This document shows, one piece after another, positions 25,242-35,325 of a stretch of DNA of 64,000 nucleotides. This stretch comes from JAAFJU01 sp043764895. GTDB lineage: Bacteria; Cyanobacteriota; Cyanobacteriia; Leptolyngbyales; Leptolyngbyaceae. The notes under the pieces are model-generated. The model searched no databases, was not told the origin of the DNA, and saw only the letters and a program-made list of their open reading frames with translations. The position numbers and the translations under genes were made by a program. Where the stretch lies: the NCBI GenBank assembly GCA_043764895.1, contig JAYUJY010000115.1:1-64000 (forward strand), in the 5' to 3' direction. Each line of letters begins with the position of its first letter. Position 1 is the stretch's first letter.

Positions 25242-25343
25242 TGTAGGGGCATGGCTTGCCGTGCCCCAAACCCAACGAAGAATAGATCAATAGGTCTGAT
25301 TGTTTGGATTGTTTGCAATACTGGGCTTACTTACGCCGCAGAC
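25242..25343. repeat. Dispersed palindromic repeat, copy E
   Basis: One palindromic module (TGTAGGGGCATGGCTTGCCGTGCCCCAAACCCAACG) is followed by a tail (GCAATACTGGGCTTACTTACGCCGCAGAC) ending with the terminal motif. The left module is missing. It lies between the convergent ABC transporter and flv1 genes, reaching to 3 bp of the flv1 stop. Confidence 0.85.
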
Positions 25344-25345
25344 GA

Positions 25346-27073
25346 CTAGTACGCATTTCCCGATTTACGATGCAGCACAGCCGTCACACCTGTGGGTTCA
25401 ATCACTGAGCCAGTATTCACCACGGCATAGATCAACCAGTGATCGCCGCAATCCATCCGGTTTTCCACCGTACATTCTAAGTACGACAACGCATCTTTCA
25501 AAATTGGATTGCCATTCTCTGCCGTTTCAGTTTCTACTTCTAAAAACGGATCGCTGCCGGATGCTGTGATTTTCAGAAAATGTCGGCGTAGATTTTTCCC
25601 TTCTTTCAATACATTCAGCACAAACTGATCGCCGTTGTGATCCAGCAGGTTCTCCGCCGCATCCTTCGCTATGGAAACCGTCACTCCCGGCGGATTAAAC
25701 GTAGCCTGCGAAACCCATGACGTCATAATTGCAGCCTTTGTCTCACCGCGCTGAAGCGTAGCCACACACAAGGATCCCACGACTCGGCCCATGGCTTGCT
25801 CAGTCCGATCGGCAATGGATTCCGTCACGGAGGTTTGCTTTGAGGCCCGGTCCTTATGGCTTTTGCGCAGCACTTTTGCAAACTCTATCCCGGCGGTCTC
25901 ACAGGTTCCAAGCACATCATCTGTCGGTGTAAACTTACAGCGCAACGTCTCAAAGCCCAGCGGATATCCCGCATTCAGCAGCTTCGACTCCAGCACATCT
26001 ATCGCCTCGCCGCTCCAGCCGTAAGACCCAAAAACCCCAGCCAGTTTAGTCTTCGATGCGCCCGAGAGAATCAATCCTAGGGCCGTTTGGATTTGGGTCG
26101 GTGCGTGACCGCCGAGGGTGGGAGAACCGATGATAAATCCATCGCAGAGTTCGATCGCAGCGGTAATTTCATCCGGGGGCGCGATTTCGCAATTGAGTGA
26201 CATAACCTGAATATCAGTTTCACTCAAGCCCTGGGCGATCGCATTGGCCATCAGTCCGGTGTTCCCGTACGCAGACGTGTAGAGCAACGCAACAGATAAT
26301 GCTTTTTGACTTTGAGCTTCACACCAATCGCGGTAGTCCATCATCAGCCGACTGACACTGTAGCGAACGATTGGCCCATGATCGGGGGCAACGAGTTTAA
26401 TTGAGAACCGAGCCACTTTGTCGAGTGCATTTTCGATTTGTTTGGATTGGGTCGCGTGGTTGCAATCGAAGTAGTAGGCGCGATCGTCTTGGAGTGCTTT
26501 CCAGTTTTCATCTAGAACCTCATCACTGCACACATGACACCCAAACAACTTATCGGAAAACAACACCTTCGTTGCAGAATCATAAACGCACAATCCATCG
26601 GGATGGCGCGGCGTAGGCTTCGTTATAAACTTCAGCTCATGTCCCTCACCGAGATCAATCACATCGCCTGCGCGAACCGGAACGATCGGGAGTTCTTGGT
26701 CTGGAAATGCGGCTCTGAGGGTATTTGCCGCTGGGTGAGAACAAACAATTTTGGCTCGATAAGCAAGCGGAAGCAGGGCTTTCAGGGTTTCAATTCGGTT
26801 GGGATTAACATGATTGAGAACAATATAATTAATCTGTTGATAATATTCGTGCTGCTGCAACTCCTCAATAAACATTGTTGTAAACGACCCACCGGGCGGA
26901 TCGATTAGCGCCACTTCTCGTGCTTGGATTAAGTAAGTATTTACGGTCGTCCCTTTGCCCTTTGCATAGTCTGCTTCAAACCGAAGTTGGTCCCAAATCC
27001 GCGATCGAATCACTAGGGTTTGAGGGGCAATTTCAGTGATTTGAACATCACGAGGACGAGTAGCAGTAGGCAT
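25346..27073 (-). CDS. flv1: Flavodiiron protein Flv1 (non-canonical metal site)
   Basis: The 575-residue class C flavodiiron protein has a metallo-beta-lactamase-like domain (about 30-250), a flavodoxin-like domain (about 265-410) and a C-terminal flavin reductase domain (about 430-575). The diiron motif is degenerate: NHVNPNR instead of HxExDH, as known for Flv1/Flv2-type proteins. It works with Flv3 in NAD(P)H-dependent, non-ROS reduction of O2 behind photosystem I. It follows flv3 on the same strand with a 109-bp gap, so the pair is likely one transcript. Assignment as Flv1 rather than Flv2 rests on the neighbour and ligand pattern. Confidence 0.92.
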   Translation of the reverse strand: MPTATRPRDVQITEIAPQTLVIRSRIWDQLRFEADYAKGKGTTVNTYLIQAREVALIDPPGGSFTTMFIEELQQHEYYQQINYIVLNHVNPNRIETLKALLPLAYRAKIVCSHPAANTLRAAFPDQELPIVPVRAGDVIDLGEGHELKFITKPTPRHPDGLCVYDSATKVLFSDKLFGCHVCSDEVLDENWKALQDDRAYYFDCNHATQSKQIENALDKVARFSIKLVAPDHGPIVRYSVSRLMMDYRDWCEAQSQKALSVALLYTSAYGNTGLMANAIAQGLSETDIQVMSLNCEIAPPDEITAAIELCDGFIIGSPTLGGHAPTQIQTALGLILSGASKTKLAGVFGSYGWSGEAIDVLESKLLNAGYPLGFETLRCKFTPTDDVLGTCETAGIEFAKVLRKSHKDRASKQTSVTESIADRTEQAMGRVVGSLCVATLQRGETKAAIMTSWVSQATFNPPGVTVSIAKDAAENLLDHNGDQFVLNVLKEGKNLRRHFLKITASGSDPFLEVETETAENGNPILKDALSYLECTVENRMDCGDHWLIYAVVNTGSVIEPTGVTAVLHRKSGNAY

Positions 27074-27182
27074 AGGGCATTCCGATAAGTTAGATGGATT
27101 TAGATAGATTGACCAATCAACGAATGATCCCGCAGGGGTCTATTACATCGACCCCTACGGAACTTTTCCGTGATTCATTACA

Positions 27183-28916
27183 TTAATAATGATTTCCGAC
27201 TTTGCGGTGGTGAACGGCGGTCAATGCATCCGAATTGGATAATCGACCTAGATCGACCGTGGCATACACCAACCAATGATCGCTGCATTCCATTCGGGTT
27301 TGCACCTTACATTCTAAGTACGCTAGCGCCTCCGTCAAAATTGGAGAACCGTTTTGAGCCGTCTGAATGTTCACGCCGTCAAAACGATCGCTACCCGGTA
27401 CAAATCGTTTTAGGAAATGCTTCATCAGATTTTGATAGCTGCCCTCTTCCAACACGTTCAACACAAAAGTATCACCTACGCGAACCAACGATTCGATCGC
27501 CCGATCTTTTGCAACCGCAATGGTAAGACCTAGCGGTTTGAAACTCGCCTGCGCAACCCACGAGGCCAGCATGGCACTGCGATTGTCACCCTTTTGCGCC
27601 GTCACAATATAAAGCCCACCGCTCAAACGGCCCAAGGCTTTATCGAGATCGTTATCAAGAGCCTTCATCTGTTGGACTGCCCGATCGCGGGTGAGCCATT
27701 GGCCAATATCCGTACCCGATTCTTCGCACAGTTGATAGACCGCTTTACTGCTGCCCTCGTCGAGCTTAATGGGCGGGAAGCCTGCGGTCAGTCCAGCTTC
27801 TTGGAACCGAGTCTGCAAGGTCGCCACGGGTTCATCATTGCCACCGCCCGATTCACACAGACCGTAGCTTTGTTTGCTGTTGGACGTCGCGACAATGGTA
27901 CTTAGGGCAATGGCGATCGGGTCGTTGCCTTGAGGCGGCATAATGATAATGATGCCGTTCGCGAGTTCGACCGCGTAACGGATTTCAGTCAGGTCGGCGG
28001 TAGACAAATCAATGGATTCCACCAACACGTCAGTTTTCAAAACGCCATTGGCCAAGTATCCCGATAGCTGATCCGCATCGCCATATTCAGACGCGTAGAA
28101 AATGACAACGTTCTTCGCGGCCTTGGCTTTTTCGCTGCTCCACGTTTGGTAACGACCCACCAATTCTTCTAAATTGTGCTGAATCAACGGACCGTGACCC
28201 GTTGCTATGGTCGTCACTCCCGGCAGACCATTCATCCGTTTAATGGCACCCAAAACCGACTTTGCGTTCGGCCCCATGAGGCAGTCATAGTAAGTTCGGT
28301 AATCTGCCGAAATCAGTTCCAAATCTTCGTCATAGGTCTGGTCATCACAATAGTGCATCCCAAAGGCATCACAGGTAAAGAGATGCTGAGTCGCCGCGTC
28401 GTAAGTGAAAATCGTGTCGGGCCAATGAAGATTGGGCGCAGAGATAAATTCCAAAACGTGACCTTTACCCAAGTCCAACGTTTCGCCACTCTTCACCATT
28501 TTGCGCTTGTAGTCTTGATGCACGAAATCATCCAAGAATTGCAGTGCAACTTTTGCAGCTACCACAATAATCTCAGGATTCAACGCCAGCAGATCTTTAA
28601 CAAGTCCGCTATGATCGGGTTCGGTATGGCTGATCACCAGATAATCAATGTCTTTAGGATCAATGAGTTCCGTCAAGGTCTTGAAATAGAGATCGTGAAA
28701 TTTTGCATGAGACGTGTCGATTAGGGCCGTTTTGTCACCCCGTATTAGGAATGAGTTGTAGGTCGTCCCATTATCTAGCGCGAATTCAATATCAAACCGA
28801 TCGCGATCCCAATCCAGCGATCGGATGACCGTAGTATCTGCCGCAATCTCTGAAGACTGAATCGTCAGACGTTTTTTCGGCGCAGACGTTTTGACCGAAC
28901 TCACAGATAAAACCAT
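27183..28916 (-). CDS. flv3: Flavodiiron protein Flv3 (canonical diiron site)
   Basis: The 577-residue class C flavodiiron protein keeps the canonical HTEPDHSG iron-binding motif and a later Asp/His set (CDDQTYDEDLELI; GHGPLIQHNLEELV) in the lactamase-like domain, followed by flavodoxin (NVVIFYASEYGDADQLSGYL) and flavin reductase domains (SWVAQASFKPLGLTIAVAKD). I choose the ATG at 28916 because GGAGGT lies 7 bp upstream; an ATG at 28943 would add nine residues. Flv1/Flv3 heteromers protect photosystem I in fluctuating light. It precedes flv1. Confidence 0.93.
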   Translation of the reverse strand: MVLSVSSVKTSAPKKRLTIQSSEIAADTTVIRSLDWDRDRFDIEFALDNGTTYNSFLIRGDKTALIDTSHAKFHDLYFKTLTELIDPKDIDYLVISHTEPDHSGLVKDLLALNPEIIVVAAKVALQFLDDFVHQDYKRKMVKSGETLDLGKGHVLEFISAPNLHWPDTIFTYDAATQHLFTCDAFGMHYCDDQTYDEDLELISADYRTYYDCLMGPNAKSVLGAIKRMNGLPGVTTIATGHGPLIQHNLEELVGRYQTWSSEKAKAAKNVVIFYASEYGDADQLSGYLANGVLKTDVLVESIDLSTADLTEIRYAVELANGIIIIMPPQGNDPIAIALSTIVATSNSKQSYGLCESGGGNDEPVATLQTRFQEAGLTAGFPPIKLDEGSSKAVYQLCEESGTDIGQWLTRDRAVQQMKALDNDLDKALGRLSGGLYIVTAQKGDNRSAMLASWVAQASFKPLGLTIAVAKDRAIESLVRVGDTFVLNVLEEGSYQNLMKHFLKRFVPGSDRFDGVNIQTAQNGSPILTEALAYLECKVQTRMECSDHWLVYATVDLGRLSNSDALTAVHHRKVGNHY

Positions 28917-29766
28917 ACAAGCGACCTCCACTAAACGAAACATGTCTCTACTCCCATTATCACCTTTTTACCGAAAATATTGCGTCACGTTAAGTTGTGA
29001 TCAGTAACCCCACTCATGAGCTTATCTTATGCATAAACCTAAATTGATAGGTTTGAATCTATGGATACAAGGCCTAATCCCTGCCTCAACGGTTCAAAAA
29101 TAGAGTTGGGGTTTTCGATTTTAGCGGCTCTAGATCAGGAGTTGAAGGATATGGAGAGATTTACCACATCAATTCTGTCTCATCTGTGAATGTGGTTTGG
29201 GCTTCTAGCCTGAACGGGCAGGATGCCCATCCCACGAATCAATTAGGATTGCTATATATTAGGAAATCATTAGAGGTGAACCGAATGATTAAAGGTTATT
29301 GGATGAATTGTGTGGAGACTTGATTATCGATCGGGAAATTTGGAAGTAGATTTAAATACTTTTGGATTTTGAGTAATTCGATTCTGTGGTAATTCGTTTG
29401 TTTTATCACAGTCCCACTAACTCAAAAAGTCCATCAATAACTTCTTACTTTAGAGTTTCCGCCTGTTCTGCAAAATAAACAACACGAATTGAAACATTTA
29501 ATAAAAGTGACTCAATCCATCTAGAACATTTGTTTTGCTGTTCATCATTTGATCCCCAAACATAATTTCGCTGATAGTCAGGAATCCCCAAGTCGATCGC
29601 ACTTCTCTAGTCAAGCGATCGTTTTACTCGGATTGAATTTGGAGTTGTTGGAGTTGGGCGTTGGGTTTGAGTCCGGGTAGGATGGCCCAACCCACAGATG
29701 ATGGATCTTACTCAATTCTCATTCCTTAGTATTCTAGAATCATGAACACTGCATAGATTTGTTTGA
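28917..29766. other. Long intergenic region upstream of flv3
   Basis: 850 bp lie between flv3's start and the end of the muramidase gene, both on the minus strand. It must contain the flv3 promoter, which I could not define. Two related fragments (GGGCAGGATGCCCATCCCAC near 29220 and GTAGGATGGCCCAACCCACA near 29673) look like a second dispersed repeat type. No open frame with a ribosome binding site and no RNA gene was recognised. Confidence 0.4.
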
Positions 29767-31404
29767 TTAACCTTTCCAATAGCTATAGGAATCCGCCAAC
29801 TTCTCATCGTAGGCATTTGCACGATAACTTTCTCCGTTATAACCCCGTGCAAAGGTGGCCCAATCTTGACGGATTAACGCCGTTGCTAACCCATTGCTCT
29901 TGATAAAGCCAAACATTGCCTGAAGCTGTTTCCCTTCGCTTTCATGCATGTCTTTCACAAAGGTTTCCACATCTTTATAACCACAGGATCCATAGTTATC
30001 ACCCATGATCTGTCCCAGCCCCCAAGACGCTGACTTCAGCGCAGAAGCCCGATCGACATTTGCCGCCCGATAAATTCGATCCCACTCGCCCACACCGCCA
30101 ATGTACAAACTCCGGTCCCACAACCGACTAGAAATGCTTGGGAACGTGTCATCGTAACGATTATCAGTGAAGTCTGAAAACCAATGAGCCTCAAACAAAA
30201 TCTTCGGACGCCCATCGCTATAAAAACCCGATCCCGCTGCTTCAACCGAAACAACCGCCCGCACCGCCGCCACGTCACATCCGATCGATTTTGCGACGCG
30301 CTCATAGTCTGCTTGGTCTAGCTTTTTCGGTGCTGGAGACGGAACCGCTATCCCAGGAATCTCGGGTTCAATTAACAACTTCGCAGCGCGAGGAGAGACG
30401 ACGGTTGCATCCGCTTTGAAGGCCCGAGAGAAACTTTCATAGGCTCGTTGAGTCCGTTGTCCCCAAGCACCATCGGCAGTTCCAGGGTTGTGGCCCAGAA
30501 CATCAAGAGAGAGTTGAAATTCACGGGTTAGGGCAGGACTTGCAATGATTTGGGCTAAGGGAATGGTATTCGTGCCCTTAACGATCGCCCGAAGATTAGC
30601 AGGAGTTGGAACCTTTGGTGGCGGGACGATCGGTGGCGTAACGATCGGTGGAACAATTACAACAGGTAGCGGAGTTTTTATCGAGTCAATCGGCTTTTCA
30701 ATCGGCTTTTCAACAGGTTTTTCAACAACAGGTGGAACGACTGGAATAGGGGGTGATTGAAGCAGCTTTCGAGCGATTTCAGGCGACATCGCATCTAATT
30801 TGAACTGACTGCCTTTTGCAAAAAGCTCGTAGGCTGTTTGCGTTTTTGCCCCCCAAGCGCCATCGGCAACTCCCGGAGATTGCCGCCAAGAAATCAGGCG
30901 GGTCTGAATTTCTTTAACGAGGATGGGATTGCCTTTAATCCGATCGATCGACCAGTTCAGAGGCTGATCCCCAAACTCCTTCAGCGTTTTAGGAAGAGTC
31001 GGCACCGGAACGACGGGAGTGGGAATCTTCGAGGCTGGCGGCTGGCTAGTGGTCGGTGGATTTCCAGTTGTAGGAGAGGTTCCAGAACCAGGAGGAGTTC
31101 CGATGGTGGGAGGTTTGATGTTGGCAGGCGGGGCGATCGGCGTAGGCGCTTTGACGGGCGTAGGGGGATTTTTTAACAATTGACGCGCTACCGCAGGCGA
31201 CAATTCATCATCGCTCAATTTGAACGCCTTCGTAAAATTTGTAAAGGCCCGTTGTGTCGCCTTCCCCCAATCCGCATCGGGCGTTCCTGGATCGTAATTC
31301 CAGACCTTCAGACGCCGCTGAATTTCTAGGACCAGGAGTTCATCTTCGCTCACATCATCCAGCGTCCAATCCTCAGACCCCAAGCCAATATCAATTAATG
31401 CCAT
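29767..31404 (-). CDS. Muramidase with three peptidoglycan-binding-like modules
   Basis: The 545-residue protein carries three PG_binding_1-like modules (about 22-80, 150-210, 285-345) sharing EIQ-R-L...PGTPDADWGKATQRA and xxWGAKTQTAY, joined by Pro-rich linkers (including PVEKPVEKPIEKP). The C-terminal 190 residues resemble an N-acetylmuramidase domain (DUF3380/GH108-like): VAAVRAVVSVEAAGSGFY, a FEAHWFSDFTDNRYD segment and SWGLGQIMGDNYGSCGY. It lacks a signal peptide. It has a strong AAAGGAGG ribosome binding site. Position just downstream of an HlyB-like exporter and a PPIase suggests export by that system, an inference. Confidence 0.8.
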   Translation of the reverse strand: MALIDIGLGSEDWTLDDVSEDELLVLEIQRRLKVWNYDPGTPDADWGKATQRAFTNFTKAFKLSDDELSPAVARQLLKNPPTPVKAPTPIAPPANIKPPTIGTPPGSGTSPTTGNPPTTSQPPASKIPTPVVPVPTLPKTLKEFGDQPLNWSIDRIKGNPILVKEIQTRLISWRQSPGVADGAWGAKTQTAYELFAKGSQFKLDAMSPEIARKLLQSPPIPVVPPVVEKPVEKPIEKPIDSIKTPLPVVIVPPIVTPPIVPPPKVPTPANLRAIVKGTNTIPLAQIIASPALTREFQLSLDVLGHNPGTADGAWGQRTQRAYESFSRAFKADATVVSPRAAKLLIEPEIPGIAVPSPAPKKLDQADYERVAKSIGCDVAAVRAVVSVEAAGSGFYSDGRPKILFEAHWFSDFTDNRYDDTFPSISSRLWDRSLYIGGVGEWDRIYRAANVDRASALKSASWGLGQIMGDNYGSCGYKDVETFVKDMHESEGKQLQAMFGFIKSNGLATALIRQDWATFARGYNGESYRANAYDEKLADSYSYWKG

Positions 31405-31462
31405 GGTAAATGCCTCCTTTAAATCGATTCTTAAGTTAATCGGGTTTTAAGTCGATCGGCCT

Positions 31463-33991
31463 TTAAGCTGCCGCTTTTTGTCGTTCAAACAGTGCGTAGT
31501 AAGCCCCTTTCTTGCGGACTAACTCGTCATGGGTTCCGCGTTCTACAATAACGCCTTTTTCCATTACTAGAATTAAATCAGCCTTCCGCAGCGGCGCAAA
31601 TCGGTGAGCAATCATAAAGATAGTCCGATCGATCGCGACCTTCTGAAGATTCTGAAGCACCTGCTGTTCGGTCTCACTATCGAGCGCACTGGTTGCCTCA
31701 TCCAAAATCATAATCGGTGCATTCGACAAGAACAGCCGAGCCAATGCCACCCGCTGACGTTGGCCCCCAGAAAGCGCCGTTCCGCGTTCTCCCACGTTGG
31801 TTTCGTAGCCCTGAGAAAGTTCGCTGACAAAATCATGGGCAGCCGCCTTTCGGGCCGCATCCACTACCTGTTCCGCCGAAACTTCCGGACGACCGAGGCT
31901 AATGTTTTCGATAATGTTGCCGTTAAATAGGAAATCTTCCTGAAGCACCACGCCCATCTGGGTTCGCAGGGAATGCAAATCCGCACTTTTCACATCAAAG
32001 CCATCCACCGTAATCCGTCCAGCTTCCGGCAAATATAGCCGTTGAAGCAGTTTAGACAAGGTACTTTTGCCCGATCCACTCCGGCCCACGACGCCCACTA
32101 GCATTCCTGGCTTCACATCGAAGGAAATGCCCTTCAGCACGGGTTCTTGGTTCGGATTGTAGCGGAAGACCACTTGATCGAAGCTGATTTCACCTTGCAG
32201 GGGCGGCAATACTAGCCCTGATCCCGGTTCGGCTTCAGGTGAGGCATTGAGAATGTCGCCAATGCGATCGACCGACAGTAAGACCTGCTGCAAGTTTTGC
32301 CAGAGCTGAACGAGTCGCAACAATGGCCCCGTTACCTGCCCCGACAGCATTTGGAACGCCACCAGTTGCCCGATCGTCAGTTCCTGCTTGATCACCAGCG
32401 TCGCCCCAAACCAGAGGATGAGCAGGTACGACAGCTTGGTCAGGAAGTCAGCAATGTTGCCGCTAATATTTTGCGTTGTAGAGGCTTTAAAACTGGTGCG
32501 GATGTAGCGGGCAAACAGTCCTTCCCATCGATCGCGCGATGCTTTTTCGGCGGTGTGAGCCTTAACTGAGTGGATTCCCGTTACCGTCTCCACAAGGAAA
32601 GACTGACTATCGGCGTTGCGGTTAAAGCTTTCGTTGAGCCAATTGCGCAGGATGGGCGTGCTAACTAAGGTAAGGATGGCAAACAGCGGCAGCACCGCGA
32701 GGGCGACTCCCGTCAGCGGCAAACTGTAGTACGCCATCAGCGCCAAGTAGACCACGGCAAAAATACTATCGAGAACCACCGTCAGCGCGGTCCCCGTGAG
32801 AAACTGCCGAATATTCTCCAGCTCTTGCACTCGCGCCACCGTATCGCCCACCCGACGCGACTCGAAGTATTGCAGCGGCAACCGCATGAGGTGTCTAAAT
32901 AATTGCGCCGAGAGCGACAGATCTAACCGACGGGCGGTGTGGGTGAAGATAAACAGCCGCAACGTCCCGAGAGACGCCTCAAAAAATGCGATCCCCAACA
33001 TCGCGATCGCCATCACATCCAGCGTCGAAACGCTCCCCTGCACCATCACCCGATCGATGACCACCTGAGTAATCATCGGCGTCGCGAGGCCCAGGATTTG
33101 CATCGTCAAGGAAGCCACCAAGACTTCGAGCAGCAGCCCACGATATTTCAAAACTGCCGGAAGAAACCACGCCAGATTAAAGGTATCTTGCTTCTGAACC
33201 GTCTCCGCCTGCCAAACCTGACGATCCCACTGCGCTTCAAACTGCGTCCGCGAAATTCGTTCACAGGACATCGTAGGGTTCATGGGATCAGCAATAATAA
33301 TGCCTTCGCCGCGAATGCCGTAAACCACCATCCAGTGCGGGTTATCTTGCCCATTTTTTAAGACGATCGCCGGAAAATCCGTCAGTCGCAGCCCCGCCCA
33401 GTCGATCGTAATCCGCCTGAGGAGTAAGCCCACTTTTTCAGAGGCTTCGATGAGTTCTGAAGGCTTTTGCCCGCGCACCTGACGCTGTACCCATTCCAGT
33501 TGAACGGGGTTTTGCAGATGGTTTGCGACCATCGTAAGACAGGCGGCGCTGGTATTGATGCCGGGAACAAAGGGAAATCCGGGAACGTTTTGCGGACCAT
33601 CATCGACTTTTGGCAAATAGCGCTGCCGCTGAAGTGCCCAAAAACGATCGATTTCAGGACGCCGGACGCTATCCCACAGATCCTGGCTCCACGCCAACGC
33701 CTCCACGCCATCACCCGCCGCCCGCACTTTATAACCGGGCAAATCCAACGGACTCCCGACCCAATCACCCGACTGAAGGAAAGTAGATTTATTTTGTTCA
33801 TCCACCAGTCGAACTTTTCCCGCCAGCAGCAAAATCACCTCATCGGCATTCTCGTCTCCCCATATCGGTTCGCCCAGCCGATATCGCCGCAAATCCGCTT
33901 GATCTTTAAAACGCACCTGCTGTTCAGAGGTGAGATGAGAGAGAGGCGGATTCTCCCAAGGGATGCTAGTGGTGGGGTCGTTAGTGATCAT
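31463..33991 (-). CDS. HlyB-like ABC exporter with N-terminal cNMP-like and inactive C39 domains
   Basis: The 842-residue protein begins with a region like a cyclic-nucleotide-binding fold (about 15-110; GEPIWGDENADEVILLLAGK), then a C39-like domain (about 135-255), a six-helix membrane domain and an ATPase (GRSGSGKS; LSGGQRQR; MILDEATSALD). In the C39 domain the catalytic motif is NTSAACL, with Thr147 where active peptidases have Cys; His219 and Asp235 remain. It is thus a degenerate C39-like domain, as in HlyB, which binds unfolded substrates. It lies 104 bp after the PPIase and 59 bp before the muramidase; no membrane fusion protein is nearby. Confidence 0.88.
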   Translation of the reverse strand: MITNDPTTSIPWENPPLSHLTSEQQVRFKDQADLRRYRLGEPIWGDENADEVILLLAGKVRLVDEQNKSTFLQSGDWVGSPLDLPGYKVRAAGDGVEALAWSQDLWDSVRRPEIDRFWALQRQRYLPKVDDGPQNVPGFPFVPGINTSAACLTMVANHLQNPVQLEWVQRQVRGQKPSELIEASEKVGLLLRRITIDWAGLRLTDFPAIVLKNGQDNPHWMVVYGIRGEGIIIADPMNPTMSCERISRTQFEAQWDRQVWQAETVQKQDTFNLAWFLPAVLKYRGLLLEVLVASLTMQILGLATPMITQVVIDRVMVQGSVSTLDVMAIAMLGIAFFEASLGTLRLFIFTHTARRLDLSLSAQLFRHLMRLPLQYFESRRVGDTVARVQELENIRQFLTGTALTVVLDSIFAVVYLALMAYYSLPLTGVALAVLPLFAILTLVSTPILRNWLNESFNRNADSQSFLVETVTGIHSVKAHTAEKASRDRWEGLFARYIRTSFKASTTQNISGNIADFLTKLSYLLILWFGATLVIKQELTIGQLVAFQMLSGQVTGPLLRLVQLWQNLQQVLLSVDRIGDILNASPEAEPGSGLVLPPLQGEISFDQVVFRYNPNQEPVLKGISFDVKPGMLVGVVGRSGSGKSTLSKLLQRLYLPEAGRITVDGFDVKSADLHSLRTQMGVVLQEDFLFNGNIIENISLGRPEVSAEQVVDAARKAAAHDFVSELSQGYETNVGERGTALSGGQRQRVALARLFLSNAPIMILDEATSALDSETEQQVLQNLQKVAIDRTIFMIAHRFAPLRKADLILVMEKGVIVERGTHDELVRKKGAYYALFERQKAAA

Positions 33992-34094
33992 TGGGGGTGA
34001 GGGAGAAGGGGAAAGGTCGATCGTGCTCTGTGCTGTTCTTTATTCCAATAATATTATTGTTGGAGACACAAACTACGATCGGAGGGACATCAAA

Positions 34095-34859
34095 CTAATC
34101 ATTAATCTGGAGTTTGACGTCCATCTTCTGAATTTTTTCCGACAACCAGCGCTCAAACAGCTCGTTGCGGAGCGTTTGTTGGAGTTGGGCATCGTCCATG
34201 GACGCTTCAAGAAACTCGTCTACCCGAAACAGGCCCCACTTGCCTTCGAGTTCCAAGGGTCCGAGCAAGGCTCCCGGTTGTGCCGCATCGATTTGGGCAC
34301 GAATGGTATCAGGCAAGGTTCCGCGACTGACGGGCCCCATCATGCCATTGACCATTTTGTCGTCCGTCACCGAATACTGGCGCGCTGACTCCTCGTAGGT
34401 CGCAGAACCTTCCTGAATCTGATTCTTCAATTCTTCTGCTAAGTCCTGATTGTCTACGATAATTCGAGACAAAATCACTCGATCGAGAAATAACTTGCGC
34501 TCAATAAAGTACTCCTGCAAGCGCTCTTCACTCACCACCATCTTCAGCTTCTCGGTTTTAAAATTACCCAAGATTTGCTTATGAAAGGTGGAATAATCGG
34601 ATCCGTTTTTCTTAAGCCATTCTTGAAATGCAGGAGCCTCGCTGAGTTGCTGCTGGAGTCGGAAATCAATAATGGCCTGCTCGACCACGCCTTCGGGGAT
34701 GGTCAGGTCATCGCGGGTTGCGGTTTCTTCTTCAAGGACATGTTGACGCAAGATACCGCCTAGAAAATCCTGGAGTTTCCCAGAGGACTGGAGGTAGCGC
34801 ATACAGTCGCGGAGAGAGAGTTCGCGATCGTCAACGGTGAGAAAAGCAGCATTCGACAT
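34095..34859 (-). CDS. PpiC/SurA-type peptidyl-prolyl isomerase
   Basis: The 254-residue protein has an N-terminal helical chaperone region (about 1-120; FQEWLKKNGSDYSTFHKQIL) and a parvulin domain (about 130-225): VILSRIIVDNQDLAEELKNQ, EESARQYSVTDDK and LGPLELEGKWGLFRVDEFL. There is no signal peptide, so it acts in the cytoplasm. PPIases of this type often sit beside cyanobacterial secretion ABC genes, where they may hold the substrate unfolded before export. It is followed by the HlyB-like gene on the same strand. Confidence 0.83.
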   Translation of the reverse strand: MSNAAFLTVDDRELSLRDCMRYLQSSGKLQDFLGGILRQHVLEEETATRDDLTIPEGVVEQAIIDFRLQQQLSEAPAFQEWLKKNGSDYSTFHKQILGNFKTEKLKMVVSEERLQEYFIERKLFLDRVILSRIIVDNQDLAEELKNQIQEGSATYEESARQYSVTDDKMVNGMMGPVSRGTLPDTIRAQIDAAQPGALLGPLELEGKWGLFRVDEFLEASMDDAQLQQTLRNELFERWLSEKIQKMDVKLQIND

Positions 34860-35325
34860 AAAAATTCAGCGTTATTTACGGATAAGAGTAACTTTACGGA
34901 GCGGAGGACAAACTAACAGCCTTACAAACTGTACCTCGCAAGGCGAAGCTCGACCGGACAAAAGTGGATTAGCTCCTATATCTTGCCCAAAAAAAGACGA
35001 TCGGAGACATAATCTTCGCCTAATCTCTACGGAGTTCCTGGGGCAATTATGCAAAATTACGGTTGCAAATCGTCTGAGGGTCAACCGCCCGATCGGCTTG
35101 ATTATCATGACTGGCGCTCTACTCTGTTCATTTCTGTTCATTGGAGAATCCAAATTTCCGTACATTTCGTGATTTTAAGTGAGAGAAAGATTATCTCAAA
35201 GCCGAAGGATGCTGATCTTTTGTGGCATGATCGGTAGTCAGAAAGTTTCTAGTCAGAACATTTCCTGTCGGAAAGTCTTTGGTCTACACGCTTTCGTGCC
35301 CCGCACTATTAAAGGAATATCAGCT
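34860..35325. other. Divergent intergenic region, PPIase and peroxiredoxin
   Basis: The 466-bp region lies between the divergent PPIase and peroxiredoxin genes. The rightward open frame from 35179 runs into the peroxiredoxin gene but lacks conserved sequence before MSLRLGD. I see no small gene, no RNA gene and no clear promoter pair. Confidence 0.4.
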
